Notes: generated by a model from the sequence alone, not told the origin. Shown: positions 19,691-27,715, counted from the first letter of the stretch. The stretch is 37,884 nt of DNA from Pseudoflavonifractor phocaeensis (GCF_016901735.1 NZ_JACLZC010000024.1:1-37884), one strand, 5' to 3'. Numbers and translations are program-made.

Positions 19691-21315
19691 GTGTGGTCCG
19701 GCTCCGACGGCGAAGCCTGTTCCAGGGTGGACAGCAGCTCGGTGATATCCCCCCGCAGCTCGATGGTCATGACCTTGTCCTCGTCCACCAGAATGCGGTG
19801 GAGAAGGAAGCCGATGTCCTGGCGGGAGAAATGGGGCAGATCCAGAAGGCGCTGGAATTGGTCCAGCACCAGGTCCAGGCTTTTTTTCAGGCCGCTGCGC
19901 CGTTCCAGCTCGCCGGTGAGGAGGGCCTCCTGTTCCTTGAGGGCGTCCAGGCGCTGGTGGTATTCCTCCTCCAGGGCGTCGAAGGCGGCGTGGATCTCCT
20001 CTTCCCGGTTGGGAAAGCGGATGACCTGCCGGATGCGCTCCTTGGTGCTCTGCTGCAATTCGGCGGAAAGTGTCTGGCGGGTGTGGGCCAGCTCCTCCAG
20101 CCGCTGGGAGAGGGAGGCCCGGCGCTGGGCGCTTTGCAGCTCGTCCAGCCGGGCCAGGGAGCGGCGCATCCCGTCCCGCACCACCCGGAGGTAGTGGCGG
20201 ACGTTGGCGTCGATGTCGGCTTCCCGGACGTGGTGGGAGGTACAGCCCTTCAGACCCCGGCGGTGGTAGGCGCCGCACAGGTAGCCGGAGGGGCGGTTGG
20301 GGTAGGAGATGCCGAACATAGGGCTGCCGCAGTCGGCGCAGAAGAGGAAGCCGGTATAGGTGTGGGGGTATTTGCGCACTCCCCGATAGCGGGTGGAGGT
20401 GCGGTGGCGGAGCTGGTGCTGCACCTGTTCAAAGAGGTCCTTGGAGAGGATGGGGGGGTGATGGTCGGGGAAGCAGAGCTGTTCTCCCTCGGGGACCCGG
20501 CGGTCGGTTTTGTGGATGCCCCGCCGCCGCCACTGGCCCTGCCGGAGGGTGCCGATGTAGAAATCGTTGCCGATGATGTTGGCCACGGAGTTGCTGTTCC
20601 ACACCTCGGAGGCTCTGGCCTTGACCCGGGAGGCGTCCCGGCCCTGGTGTTCCAGCCGCTTGGCCTGGAGCTGGAGGCCGGTGGGATAGCCGTGCTCGGT
20701 GAGGTGGGCGGCAATTTTGCGGTAGCCCCAGCCCTCCAGGTAGAGCCGGTAGATGAGGCGCACCACCTCGGCGCCTTCCGGGTCCACGCACAGTTCCCCC
20801 TTGCGCACCGGGTCCAGGTAGTAGCCATAGGGCGCCGAACAGATCCAGGCCCCTTTGGCCTGTCTGGACTGGATGACGGCCCGGACCTTTTTGCTGGTGT
20901 CGGTCACCGGCATTTCGTTCATGAGGAAGCGGAACTGGATGTTGAGCCAGTCGTCCCGGGTGGGGTAATCCACCCCGTCGCCGATGGAGATGATGCGCAC
21001 CCCCTCGTCCCGCAGCACCTCCAGCTCGTAGAGCCCCAGGGAGTTGCGGCGGGAGAAGCGGGAGAAATCCTTGACGATGAGGATGTCGTAGGTCCCGGCC
21101 CGGAGGGCGGCGCGGAGGCGGCAGTAGCCCTCCCGCTGGTCGAAGGTATAGCCGGAGCGGTCCCGGTCTGTAAAGAAGGTGAGGGGGCTTTCGGGGAAGG
21201 TGCGGCGGACGTAGTCCCGGATCATGTCCTTTTGGTTTTCGATGGAGGTGTTTTCCTGATCCGCTTCCTCATCCACGGAGATGCGGCAGTAGCCGGCGAT
21301 GACGGGCGGGTTCAT
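19675..21315 (-). CDS. Large serine recombinase
   Basis: A 546-residue site-specific recombinase of the large serine (resolvase/invertase) class. The N-terminal catalytic domain has Ser13 (YCRISVD) and the active-site Arg cluster (DFSRFSRRN, Arg86 and Arg89). A recombinase domain follows (YGYYLDP, then WNSNSVANIIGNDFYIG), then a zinc ribbon (FCADCG, LCGAY, GCTSH) and a C-terminal coiled coil (about 400-500). The start at 21315 overlaps the stop of the small gene upstream by four bases (ATGA), so translation is coupled. An open frame runs further upstream but lacks a ribosome site. No phage or conjugation genes flank it. Confidence 0.93.
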   Translation of the reverse strand: MNPPVIAGYCRISVDEEADQENTSIENQKDMIRDYVRRTFPESPLTFFTDRDRSGYTFDQREGYCRLRAALRAGTYDILIVKDFSRFSRRNSLGLYELEVLRDEGVRIISIGDGVDYPTRDDWLNIQFRFLMNEMPVTDTSKKVRAVIQSRQAKGAWICSAPYGYYLDPVRKGELCVDPEGAEVVRLIYRLYLEGWGYRKIAAHLTEHGYPTGLQLQAKRLEHQGRDASRVKARASEVWNSNSVANIIGNDFYIGTLRQGQWRRRGIHKTDRRVPEGEQLCFPDHHPPILSKDLFEQVQHQLRHRTSTRYRGVRKYPHTYTGFLFCADCGSPMFGISYPNRPSGYLCGAYHRRGLKGCTSHHVREADIDANVRHYLRVVRDGMRRSLARLDELQSAQRRASLSQRLEELAHTRQTLSAELQQSTKERIRQVIRFPNREEEIHAAFDALEEEYHQRLDALKEQEALLTGELERRSGLKKSLDLVLDQFQRLLDLPHFSRQDIGFLLHRILVDEDKVMTIELRGDITELLSTLEQASPSEPDHTNERG

Positions 21316-21521
21316 ACCAGGGAATCCTGCCGCCGGAGAAGGGCGGTGACGTGGGGGAGGAGGGGCTCCTGACCGCCGGCGTAGACGCACACCTGATAGC
21401 CCTGGGCGCGATAGCTCCGGCAGGTCTGCTGGAAGGCCGGGTCGGCGCGGCAGCGGGCGGACTCCTGGTGGGACAGCCAGATGCGGCACTGCTTTTGGAC
21501 GGGATCGGGACAGATCTTCAT
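21312..21521 (-). CDS. Small Cys-containing protein coupled to the serine recombinase
   Basis: A 69-residue protein I do not recognise. It has a ribosome site (AAAGGAGG) before the ATG at 21521 and ends in a four-base overlap with the recombinase start. The sequence has five Cys (residues 4, 12, 24, 34 and 45), arranged as KICPDP, QCRIW, ARCRAD, TCRSY and VCVYAG. The first half is basic and may bind a metal or DNA. A role as regulator or directionality factor of the recombinase is possible but rests only on position. Confidence 0.7.
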   Translation of the reverse strand: MKICPDPVQKQCRIWLSHQESARCRADPAFQQTCRSYRAQGYQVCVYAGGQEPLLPHVTALLRRQDSLV

Positions 21522-21588
21522 GGCGATAAGGACCTCCTTTTTCCCTTAGCATTGCCGCCCCGCCGCCGTTTTAACCTGACGCGGGGAT

Positions 21589-21628
21589 AAAAAAATCCCG
21601 GAAGTCCTGGTTTACAGGACTTCCGGGA
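21589..21628 (-). terminator. Terminator after tRNA-Lys
   Basis: A perfect 14-bp stem (21596-21609 and 21615-21628, arms TCCCGGAAGTCCTG / CAGGACTTCCGGGA) with a 5-base loop is followed by seven T on the minus strand. It ends the tRNA transcript before the recombinase pair. Confidence 0.9.
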
Positions 21629-21632
21629 AGAG

Positions 21633-21705
21633 TGACCCGTCGGGGATTCGAACCCCGGACCCACTGCTTAAAAGGCAGTTGCTCTGCCGACTGAGCTAAC
21701 GAGTC
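21633..21705 (-). tRNA. tRNA-Lys (anticodon TTT)
   Basis: A full cloverleaf of 73 bases: acceptor GACTCGT with ACGGGTC, anticodon loop CTTTTAA, T-loop GGTTCGAATCC. CCA is not encoded. Its anticodon arm is nearly identical to that of the tRNA-Arg in the same cluster. Confidence 0.96.
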
Positions 21706-21714
21706 AGATAAAAA

Positions 21715-21789
21715 TGGCTGGGATGGCTGGACTCGAACCAGCGAGTGCGGGAGTCAAAGTCCCGTGCCTTACCACTTGGCTACACCCCA
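21715..21789 (-). tRNA. tRNA-Gln (anticodon TTG)
   Basis: A cloverleaf with acceptor TGGGGTG / CATCCCA, anticodon loop CTTTGAC, T-loop GGTTCGAGTCC, and encoded CCA after discriminator G. Confidence 0.96.
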
Positions 21790-21802
21790 ATATCAGGGAA
21801 GA

Positions 21803-21843
21803 AAGCTCAAAAGCGAAGGCCCGGAGCGGATGCTCCGGGCCTT
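21803..21843 (-). terminator. Terminator-like hairpin between tRNA-His and tRNA-Gln
   Basis: A perfect 12-bp stem (AAGGCCCGGAGC at 21816-21827, GCTCCGGGCCTT at 21832-21843) with a GGAT loop is followed on the minus strand by CGCTTTTGAGCTTTC. It may reduce read-through into the Gln and Lys genes or help processing. Confidence 0.5.
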
Positions 21844-21859
21844 CCGCCTTGAGATTTTA

Positions 21860-21937
21860 TGGGGTGGGTAATGGGACTCGAACCCACGACCCTCGGAACC
21901 ACAATCCGATGCTCTAACCAACTGAGCTACACCCACC
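21860..21937 (-). tRNA. tRNA-His (anticodon GTG)
   Basis: A cloverleaf with anticodon loop TTGTGGT. The extra 5' G (21937) faces discriminator C73, as is typical of tRNA-His. Acceptor GTGGGTG / TACCCAC; CCA is encoded. Confidence 0.96.
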
Positions 21938-21955
21938 ATAGAACCAACACGGAAA

Positions 21956-22032
<77 letters not shown>

Positions 22033-22035
22033 GTA

Positions 22036-22109
22036 TGGAGCGGGTGATGGGAATCGAACCCACGCGACCAGCTTGGAAGGCTGGGATTCTACCATTGAAC
22101 TACACCCGC
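22036..22109 (-). tRNA. tRNA-Gly (anticodon TCC)
   Basis: A cloverleaf with acceptor GCGGGTG / CACCCGC, anticodon loop CTTCCAA, T-loop GGTTCGATTCC, and encoded CCA. It is the first tRNA of the transcript. Confidence 0.96.
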
Positions 22110-22145
22110 ATGGGCTGCGTACGTCTTACCGATGTCAGCTTGCTT

Positions 22146-22174
22146 AGTATAGCACGGGCAAACGGAGTTGTCAA
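22146..22174 (-). promoter_or_regulatory. Promoter of the tRNA cluster
   Basis: On the minus strand TTGACA (22174-22169), a 17-bp spacer and TATACT (22151-22146) lie 36 bp before the tRNA-Gly gene. It is a near-consensus strong promoter, as expected for stable RNA. Confidence 0.8.
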
Positions 22175-22179
22175 GGGAA

Positions 22180-22228
22180 AAAATAAAAAAAGTTCGACGG
22201 CATCCGGCAGGGGAGCCGGACGCCGCCG
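22180..22228 (-). terminator. Terminator of the MATE gene
   Basis: An imperfect hairpin (GGCATCCGGC / GCCGGACGCC, about 22199-22224) is followed on the minus strand by GTCGAAC and a long T-rich run. It lies just upstream of the tRNA promoter. Confidence 0.6.
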
Positions 22229-22240
22229 AAGGACGGAAGT

Positions 22241-23614
22241 TTAATTTTGGGCGGGGCCCTCCAGGGGCTCCACCACCTGCCGGAAGATATGCCGCAGGAA
22301 GAGGAGACACAGGACCAGGGCCACCACCTCGGCGATGGGGAAGGACCACCACACCAGGTCCAGCTGACCGGAGAGGGAGAGGAGCCAAGCCGCCGGCAGC
22401 AGGACCACCAGCTGGCGGACGATGGAAATGACCATGCTCAAAAAGCCATTGCCCAGGGCCTGGAAGGTGGAGGAGGCGATGACGCTGAACCCGGCCAGCA
22501 GGAAGCTCCAGCTGATGGTGCGCAGGGCGGGCACGCCGATGGACAGCATGTAGTCCGACGCCTTGAAAAGCCCCAGAATCTGGGCGGGCAGCAGCTGGAT
22601 GATGAGCAGCCCCACCAGCATGATGAGCATAGCGAAAAAGACGCACACCTTGACGGTATCCTTGAGGCGCTTTTTCTTCCGTGCCCCGTAGTTGTAGGCC
22701 ACAATGGGCACCATGCCGTTGTTGAGGCCAAAGACCGGCATAAAGACAAAGCTCTGCACCTTAATATAAATGCCCAGCACTGCCGTTGCGGTGGAGGAGA
22801 AGGCGATGAGGATCTGATTCATGCCGAAGGTCATCACCGAGCTGATGGAGTTCATGATGATGGAGGGAACGCCCACGGTGTAGATCCGGCGGATGATGTC
22901 CCCGTTGGGGCGGAAGTTCCGGAAGGAGAGCTGCAAGTCGTGGTTCATCCGGGCGTTGAGGAAGAGGGCCAGCATAGAGGACATGATCTGACCGATGACG
23001 GTGGCCGCCGCCGCGCCGGCCACGCCCATTTCGGGGAAGGGACCCAGGCCAAAGATCAGTACCGGGTCCAGGATGATATTGATGATGGCGCCCAGGCCCT
23101 GGGTAAACATGGTCTGAAGGGTGCGGCCGGTGGCCTGGAGCAGCCGCTCCATGGTGATCTCCACGAAAATACCAAAGGAGAGGGTGGAGCAGATGGTGAG
23201 ATAGATGGTGCCGGCCTCAATGATGGCCGTATTGTCGGTCTGAAAGACGAAGTAAGCTCTGGAGACGGTAAAGCCCAGGACCAGAAAAACCAGATAGCTG
23301 AGAATGGTCAAAAAGATGGCGTTTTCCGCCGTCCGGTTGGCGGTCTCAAAATTTTTCTCGCCCAGGCTGCGGGAGAGCAGGGCGTTCACGCCCACGGCGG
23401 TGCCCACCGCCACGGCGATCATCAGGTTTTGATAGGGAAAGGCCAGGGAGACGGCGGTGAGGGCATCCTCGCTGATCTGGGCCACAAAGATGCTGTCCAC
23501 CACGTTATAAAGGGCCTGGATGAGCATGGAGACCATGATGGGCAGGGACATGGAGAGCACCAGGGGCCCCACCGGCATGGTCCCCATTTTATTTTCGGGG
23601 ATCGCTTCTGACAT
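22241..23614 (-). CDS. MATE-family efflux transporter
   Basis: A 457-residue inner-membrane exporter of the multidrug and toxin extrusion family, driven by Na+ or H+. It has two related halves with about 12 membrane segments; characteristic parts are PIMVSMLIQALYNVVDSIFV near the start and VPSIIMNSISSVMTFGMN in the second half. The start at 23614 has GGAGG about 11 bases upstream; 99 upstream codons are open but would cover the promoter. Substrate cannot be told from sequence. It diverges from feoAB across 175 bp. Confidence 0.93.
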   Translation of the reverse strand: MSEAIPENKMGTMPVGPLVLSMSLPIMVSMLIQALYNVVDSIFVAQISEDALTAVSLAFPYQNLMIAVAVGTAVGVNALLSRSLGEKNFETANRTAENAIFLTILSYLVFLVLGFTVSRAYFVFQTDNTAIIEAGTIYLTICSTLSFGIFVEITMERLLQATGRTLQTMFTQGLGAIINIILDPVLIFGLGPFPEMGVAGAAAATVIGQIMSSMLALFLNARMNHDLQLSFRNFRPNGDIIRRIYTVGVPSIIMNSISSVMTFGMNQILIAFSSTATAVLGIYIKVQSFVFMPVFGLNNGMVPIVAYNYGARKKKRLKDTVKVCVFFAMLIMLVGLLIIQLLPAQILGLFKASDYMLSIGVPALRTISWSFLLAGFSVIASSTFQALGNGFLSMVISIVRQLVVLLPAAWLLSLSGQLDLVWWSFPIAEVVALVLCLLFLRHIFRQVVEPLEGPAQN

Positions 23615-23656
23615 GACAAACAAACCTCCTCGGCAAAGATAAATGGCTGTCCATCT

Positions 23657-23685
23657 ATTGTAGCGAAATCGGGACCGTTCGTCAA
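23657..23685 (-). promoter_or_regulatory. Promoter of the MATE gene
   Basis: On the minus strand TTGACG (23685-23680), a 17-bp spacer and TACAAT (23662-23657) lie 42 bp before the start. In the rest of the intergenic region I see no clear promoter or iron-box for feoAB. Confidence 0.7.
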
Positions 23686-23789
23686 TTCTCCCCAAACGGA
23701 TTTTCAGAAACGGCGGGAGGGATGAAGAATAGGATGAGACAGACGGCGGCCGACGGCCAGCCGTTGAACAAGCGGAAACGAGGAGAGCA

Positions 23790-24047
23790 ATGATGGAAGC
23801 AATGATGACCTTGCCGGAGCTTCCGGTGGGGATATGGGGACGGGTGGTCCAGATAAACGCGCCGCCCGCCATGGCCCGGCGCCTGATGGAGCTGGGTCTC
23901 ATTCCGGGCACGCGGGTCTGCCGGACGGCGGAGAGTCCGGCGGGAGATCCGTCGGCCTATCTGATCCGGGGCGCGGTGGTGGCGCTGCGGCGCCAGGACG
24001 CCGGAGGCATTCTGTTGTATCCGGAGGAAGGAGGGGAGGGGCGATGA
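23790..24047 (+). CDS. feoA: Ferrous iron transport protein A
   Basis: An 85-residue SH3-like protein that supports FeoB in Fe(II) uptake. The family pattern is visible: a hydrophobic start, then ARRLMELGLIPGTRV near residues 28-42 and IRGAVVALRRQDA near 59-71. The ATG at 23790 follows GAGGAG; a further ATG directly after it, or the pair at codons 5 and 6, could also be used. The stop overlaps the feoB start by four bases (ATGA). Confidence 0.92.
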   Translation: MMEAMMTLPELPVGIWGRVVQINAPPAMARRLMELGLIPGTRVCRTAESPAGDPSAYLIRGAVVALRRQDAGGILLYPEEGGEGR

Positions 24048-26113
24048 GAGAGACGGAAGGCCGCCGGCCGGTGATTGCGTTGGCGGGCAGTCCCAACGTA
24101 GGCAAGTCCACGCTGTTCAACCGTCTCACGGGCATGAGACAGCATACGGGGAACTGGATCGGAAAGACCGTGGCGGTGGCCCGTGGCCGCTGCACCCGCG
24201 GCGGACGGGACTGGACGGTGGTGGACCTGCCGGGCGCCTATTCGCTCCAGGCCAAGTCGGCGGAGGAGGCGGTGGCCCGGGACTTTTTGTGCTTTGGCGG
24301 CGCGGACGGGGTGGTGGTGGTGTGCGACGCCACCTGTCTGGAACGGGGGCTCCACCTGGTGCTCCAGGTTTTAGAGCTTCAGCCCCGGACGGTGGTATGC
24401 GTTAATCTGATGGACGAGGCGCGCCGGAAGGGGATCGAAGTGGATGTGGACGCCCTGTCCCGCAAGCTGGGGGTACCGGTGGTGGGGACCGACGCCGGGC
24501 ACGGAAAGGGGCTGGAGGCGCTGCTGTCCGCGGTGGAGGAGGTGCTGGCCAAAGCGCCGGAGGCCATGACGCCCCGTTATCTGCCGCCCATAGAGGAAGC
24601 CCTTGCGCAAGTGCGGGCGGCGCTGCCGGCGGAGGTACCGGTGCCGGAGCGGTGGCTGTCGGTCCGCCTTTTGGAGGGGGAAGGGCCCTGGAAGGAGCTG
24701 GAGGAGCGGCTGGGACGGGACATACGGCGGACGGATGGGGTACCGGAAGCGGTGGCGGCAGCCCGGGACCGTCTGGCGGAGGCGGGGATAGAGGGGCGGC
24801 TTTTGTCGGAGCGGCTGGTATCCTGTCTGGTGTGGCAGGGGGAGGAACTGGTGCGGGGTGTGGTGGAGCAGCCCGAAACGCGCCCAAGGAGCGGGGGAGA
24901 CCGGCTGCTGACCAGCCGGGCGCTGGGCGTTCCGCTGATGCTCCTTACCCTGGGGGTGGTGCTGTGGCTCACCCTGTCCGGGGCCAATATCCTCTCCGGC
25001 TGGCTGACGGCGGGCCTTTTTTGGATCGAGGACCGGCTGACCGCGGCATTTGCGGCGTTGGGGGCGCCCGACTGGCTTCACGGCGCGCTGGTGCTGGGGG
25101 CGTACCGCACCCTGGCCTGGGTGGTGGGGGTGATGCTGCCTCCCATGGCCATCTTTTTCCCGCTCTTTACCCTGCTGGAGGACCTGGGCTATCTGCCCCG
25201 GGTCGCCTTTTTGCTGGACCACGCCTTCCAAAAGGCCCGGGCCTGCGGCAAGCAATCGCTGACTTTATGTATGGGATTCGGGTGTAACGCGGCGGGGGTG
25301 GTGGGATGCCGCATCATCGACTCCCCCCGGGAGCGGCTCATCGCCCTGCTGACCAACAGTTTTATACCGTGCAACGGACGTTTGCCCACCCTGATTGCCC
25401 TTATCACCATGTTTTTTGTGGGCGCGGAGGGGATGGGGGGCAGCGTCCGGGCGGCGCTGCTGCTGACGGCGGTGATTTTGCTGGCGGTGCTGGTCACCTT
25501 CGGGATGTCCCGGCTGCTGTCGGCCACGGTGCTCCGGGGGGAGCCCTCCGCCTATACGCTGGAGTTACCCCCCTACCGGCGTCCCCGGGTGGGACAGATT
25601 TTGATCCGGTCGGTGCTGGACCGGACCCTCTTTGTGCTGGGCCGGGCGGCGGCGGTGGCGGCGCCGGCGGGGCTCATCCTGTGGCTGTGCGCCAATGTGG
25701 AGGTGGAGGGACAGACCATTTTGTTCTGGATCACCCACTATCTGGACCCTTTGGGGCGCTTTTTGGGGATGGACGGGGTGATTCTGGCCGCCTTTTTGCT
25801 GGCCCTCCCCGCCAATGAGATCATGCTCCCCATTGTGCTCATGGCCTACGTCTCAGGGGGCAGCCTGACGGAGGTGGGCAGTCTGTCCGGCTTTCACGCC
25901 CAGCTGGCCGCCCAGGGCTGGACGGGTCTGACGGCGGTGTGTACCATGTTATTCTGTCTTTTCCACTGGCCCTGTTCCACCACCTGCCTCACCATGGCCA
26001 AGGAGACGGGGAGCGCCAAATGGACCGCCCTGGGGGTGGTTCTTCCCACGGCGGTGGGGGTGGTACTCTGCGCGGTGGTGGCGGCCGTGGGCCGGGCGCT
26101 GGGGCTAGGGTGA
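24044..26113 (+). CDS. feoB: Ferrous iron transporter FeoB
   Basis: FeoB is the main Fe(II) importer of anaerobes: a G-protein domain fused to a membrane channel. The 689-residue protein has G1 GSPNVGKST at 15-23, G3 DLPGAYSL and G4 NLMD. A helical GDP-dissociation-inhibitor-like domain follows, then two Gate segments (CGKQSLTLCMGFGCN, LPANEIMLPIV) and a Cys-containing end (LFCLFHWPCSTTCL). It is translationally coupled to feoA. No feoC or Cys-rich accessory gene follows. Regulation by an iron repressor is usual for the family, but I see no clear operator. Confidence 0.97.
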   Translation: MRETEGRRPVIALAGSPNVGKSTLFNRLTGMRQHTGNWIGKTVAVARGRCTRGGRDWTVVDLPGAYSLQAKSAEEAVARDFLCFGGADGVVVVCDATCLERGLHLVLQVLELQPRTVVCVNLMDEARRKGIEVDVDALSRKLGVPVVGTDAGHGKGLEALLSAVEEVLAKAPEAMTPRYLPPIEEALAQVRAALPAEVPVPERWLSVRLLEGEGPWKELEERLGRDIRRTDGVPEAVAAARDRLAEAGIEGRLLSERLVSCLVWQGEELVRGVVEQPETRPRSGGDRLLTSRALGVPLMLLTLGVVLWLTLSGANILSGWLTAGLFWIEDRLTAAFAALGAPDWLHGALVLGAYRTLAWVVGVMLPPMAIFFPLFTLLEDLGYLPRVAFLLDHAFQKARACGKQSLTLCMGFGCNAAGVVGCRIIDSPRERLIALLTNSFIPCNGRLPTLIALITMFFVGAEGMGGSVRAALLLTAVILLAVLVTFGMSRLLSATVLRGEPSAYTLELPPYRRPRVGQILIRSVLDRTLFVLGRAAAVAAPAGLILWLCANVEVEGQTILFWITHYLDPLGRFLGMDGVILAAFLLALPANEIMLPIVLMAYVSGGSLTEVGSLSGFHAQLAAQGWTGLTAVCTMLFCLFHWPCSTTCLTMAKETGSAKWTALGVVLPTAVGVVLCAVVAAVGRALGLG

Positions 26114-26141
26114 AAAAGAGGACGGCCGAAAAGGCCGTCCT
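26112..26141 (-). terminator. Terminator of the ThrE-type operon
   Basis: A 9-bp stem (AGGACGGCC at 26119-26127, GGCCGTCCT at 26133-26141) is followed by CTTTTTC on the minus strand. It lies 12 bp after the exporter stop and abuts the feoB stop, so it may also act on feoB. Confidence 0.7.
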
Positions 26142-26153
26142 GAAGGGGAAGAT

Positions 26154-26615
26154 TCAGTTGTCGTCCCGCCGGACGCTGGTATGCCAGCCGAAGAGACGGC
26201 CGGGCAGGGAATAGGCCGCCAGAATGCCCAACGCGATGGCGCCGGCCAGTTTTAAGGTCTCGCCGCCGGCGGCGGAGGCTTGGACGCCCAGGTCCAGAAA
26301 GACATAGTAGGCGGTGTTGTAGATGGCGGCGCCGGGGACCAAGGTAAAGATGCCGCTGACCAAAAAGACCAGGGTGGGGGTGCGGCGGAGGGTGGAGAAC
26401 CAGCGGGCGCAGGCCGAGAGGGTGAGGGTGGCCAAAAAGGTGGCCAGCACGTCGGAGCCCAGCCTCTGCTGGGCCAGGCGGTAGACCAGCCAGCCCACCG
26501 CCCCCACCAGGGCGCAGTAGGGAAAGTGCCGGACATTGACCCGGAAGAGGACGGAAAAGGCCACCGTGCCGATGGCGGCGGCCGCCAGCTCCAAGAGCAG
26601 GGTAAGGGGATTCAC
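26154..26615 (-). CDS. ThrE-type exporter, small subunit (YjjB-like)
   Basis: A 153-residue membrane protein equal to the C-terminal half of threonine/serine exporters (ThrE_2 or YjjB type). It has four or five membrane segments, and the motif VSGIFTLVPGAAIYNTAYY near residues 86-104 is characteristic. The start is a GTG at 26615 that overlaps the stop of the larger subunit (GTGA). The two products together form one transporter. Related pairs move threonine/serine or dicarboxylates such as succinate, so the substrate is open. Confidence 0.88.
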   Translation of the reverse strand: MNPLTLLLELAAAAIGTVAFSVLFRVNVRHFPYCALVGAVGWLVYRLAQQRLGSDVLATFLATLTLSACARWFSTLRRTPTLVFLVSGIFTLVPGAAIYNTAYYVFLDLGVQASAAGGETLKLAGAIALGILAAYSLPGRLFGWHTSVRRDDN

Positions 26616-27391
26616 AGCGCCACCACCCCTCCCGTCAGCGCGTTCCAGGCGGTGATGACGCACCCCACACCCACGGCGATGCACCCGGCGGTGAGGACCG
26701 CGTCGGTGAGGCGGACCAGTCCGGCCAGGTAGTCGTTCTCCATAAAATTGCGCACCGAAATGGCCAGCGGCACTCCGGGCGCCAGGGGAAAGATGGCCCC
26801 GATGATCATGCGGTTCAGGTGGGGCGCCGCCCCCAGCTGGAAGGCGCAGCAGCAAAAGAGGGTCACCAAGGCGCTGGAGAGAATGTTGGACATAACCTTG
26901 CCCACCCGGAAGGGCTGGCAGCAAAAGAGGAGAAAAAGATAGAGGAGGAATCCGGCGCACAGGGCCACCCCGCAGTCCCGCCACATCCCGCCGAAGAGGA
27001 AGCAGAAGGAAGCGCTGCCCACCCCGGAGGCCACGATCTGGGCCAGCGGTCCGGGACCGGAGAGGGACCGGATGCGCGCCAGCTCCGCTTGGGTCTCCAG
27101 GGGATCGGACTCACCGGCTTCGATGCGGCGGGACAGGTCGTTCATGGCCTCCACCCGGTCCAGCTGGATGGGGGAGAGGGGGATGTGCCGCACCTGACAG
27201 GAGTGATGGACCCCGTCCACCACCGCCGAGAGAAAAATGCCGTTGGCAATGGTAAAGACGTGGCACTCGTTGAGCCCGAAGCGCCGGGCGGCGCAGTCCA
27301 TGATGGCGTTGGTGCGGAAGATCTCGCCGCCGGAAGAGAGCATGGTCTCGCCCAGGGCCAGGACCAGATCAAAGGTCTCCTTTTCGCTCAC
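26612..27391 (-). CDS. ThrE-type exporter, large subunit (YjjP-like)
   Basis: A 259-residue protein equal to the N-terminal part of ThrE (COG2966, YjjP type). A soluble region (MLSSGGEIFRTNAIMD, then CHVFTIANGIFLSAV) is followed by membrane segments with the motif NRMIIGAIFPLAPGVPLAIS near 205-224. The start is called at a GTG at 27391. The ATG three codons upstream (27400) directly abuts AAGGAG, which would leave no spacing, while the GTG has 9 bases. Its promoter runs into the end of a truncated spoVT-like gene. Substrate is uncertain, as for its partner. Confidence 0.88.
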   Translation of the reverse strand: MSEKETFDLVLALGETMLSSGGEIFRTNAIMDCAARRFGLNECHVFTIANGIFLSAVVDGVHHSCQVRHIPLSPIQLDRVEAMNDLSRRIEAGESDPLETQAELARIRSLSGPGPLAQIVASGVGSASFCFLFGGMWRDCGVALCAGFLLYLFLLFCCQPFRVGKVMSNILSSALVTLFCCCAFQLGAAPHLNRMIIGAIFPLAPGVPLAISVRNFMENDYLAGLVRLTDAVLTAGCIAVGVGCVITAWNALTGGVVAL

Positions 27392-27429
27392 AGCAGGCAT
27401 CTCCTTTTCTCAAACAGGGTTCGTGAGAT

Positions 27430-27458
27430 ACCTTACTGGAAAGCGGCCCGTTTGTCAA
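27430..27458 (-). promoter_or_regulatory. Promoter of the ThrE-type operon
   Basis: On the minus strand TTGACA (27458-27453), a 17-bp spacer and TAAGGT (27435-27430) lie 38 bp before the GTG start. The -35 overlaps the stop codon of the spoVT-like fragment. Confidence 0.55.
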
Positions 27459-27583
27459 GGGGCGTGCCTCCATGTGTCCCGGGAGGGGTCACCCTCGCGG
27501 ATACGCATGGTGCGGCGGATCTCCTTGGGAATGACGATGCGGCCGAGATCGTCGATGCGGCGTACAATGCCAGTGGCTTTCAT
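27455..27583 (-). pseudogene. Truncated spoVT/AbrB-type regulator (42 codons)
   Basis: The frame from the ATG at 27583 encodes the typical AbrB/SpoVT DNA-binding start: MKATGIVRRIDDLGR, then IVIPKEIRRTMRIREGDP. After residue 33 the family sequence stops and a short unrelated tail (SRDTWRHAP) ends at a TGA. Full SpoVT has about 180 residues with a C-terminal GAF domain, and short AbrB proteins about 80. The ribosome site (GGGAGG) and a sigma-G-like promoter are intact. It is most likely a remnant left by a deletion that joined the spoVT start to the exporter promoter. A short functional DNA-binding peptide is a less likely reading. Confidence 0.75.
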
Positions 27584-27620
27584 ATCACGATTCCTCCCGC
27601 GGTTTTTGGTAGACAGAGGT

Positions 27621-27649
27621 TAGTATCCGCAAGAAATGGTGGCGTATGC
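27621..27649 (-). promoter_or_regulatory. Possible sigma-G promoter of the spoVT-like fragment
   Basis: On the minus strand GCATA (27649-27645), a 17-bp spacer and GATACTA (27627-27621) match the forespore sigma-G pattern (GHATR, then CATWHTA) except for one base. It lies 38 bp before the ATG. spoVT is a sigma-G gene in Bacillus subtilis, which supports the reading. Confidence 0.5.
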
Positions 27650-27715
27650 AGTTTTTTTATTGGCTTTGTCTGGAAAAAGGGAGACAAAGGGGGGCGTTTG
27701 GACCGGTGGGGAAGC

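Noticed and set aside
19675..21521. Prophage or integrative element
   Set aside because: Only the recombinase and one small gene are present; no structural, replication or transfer genes, and no repeated tRNA end was seen as an attachment site.
23686..23789. Iron-repressor box before feoA
   Set aside because: I looked for Fur- and DtxR-type palindromes and found none convincing.
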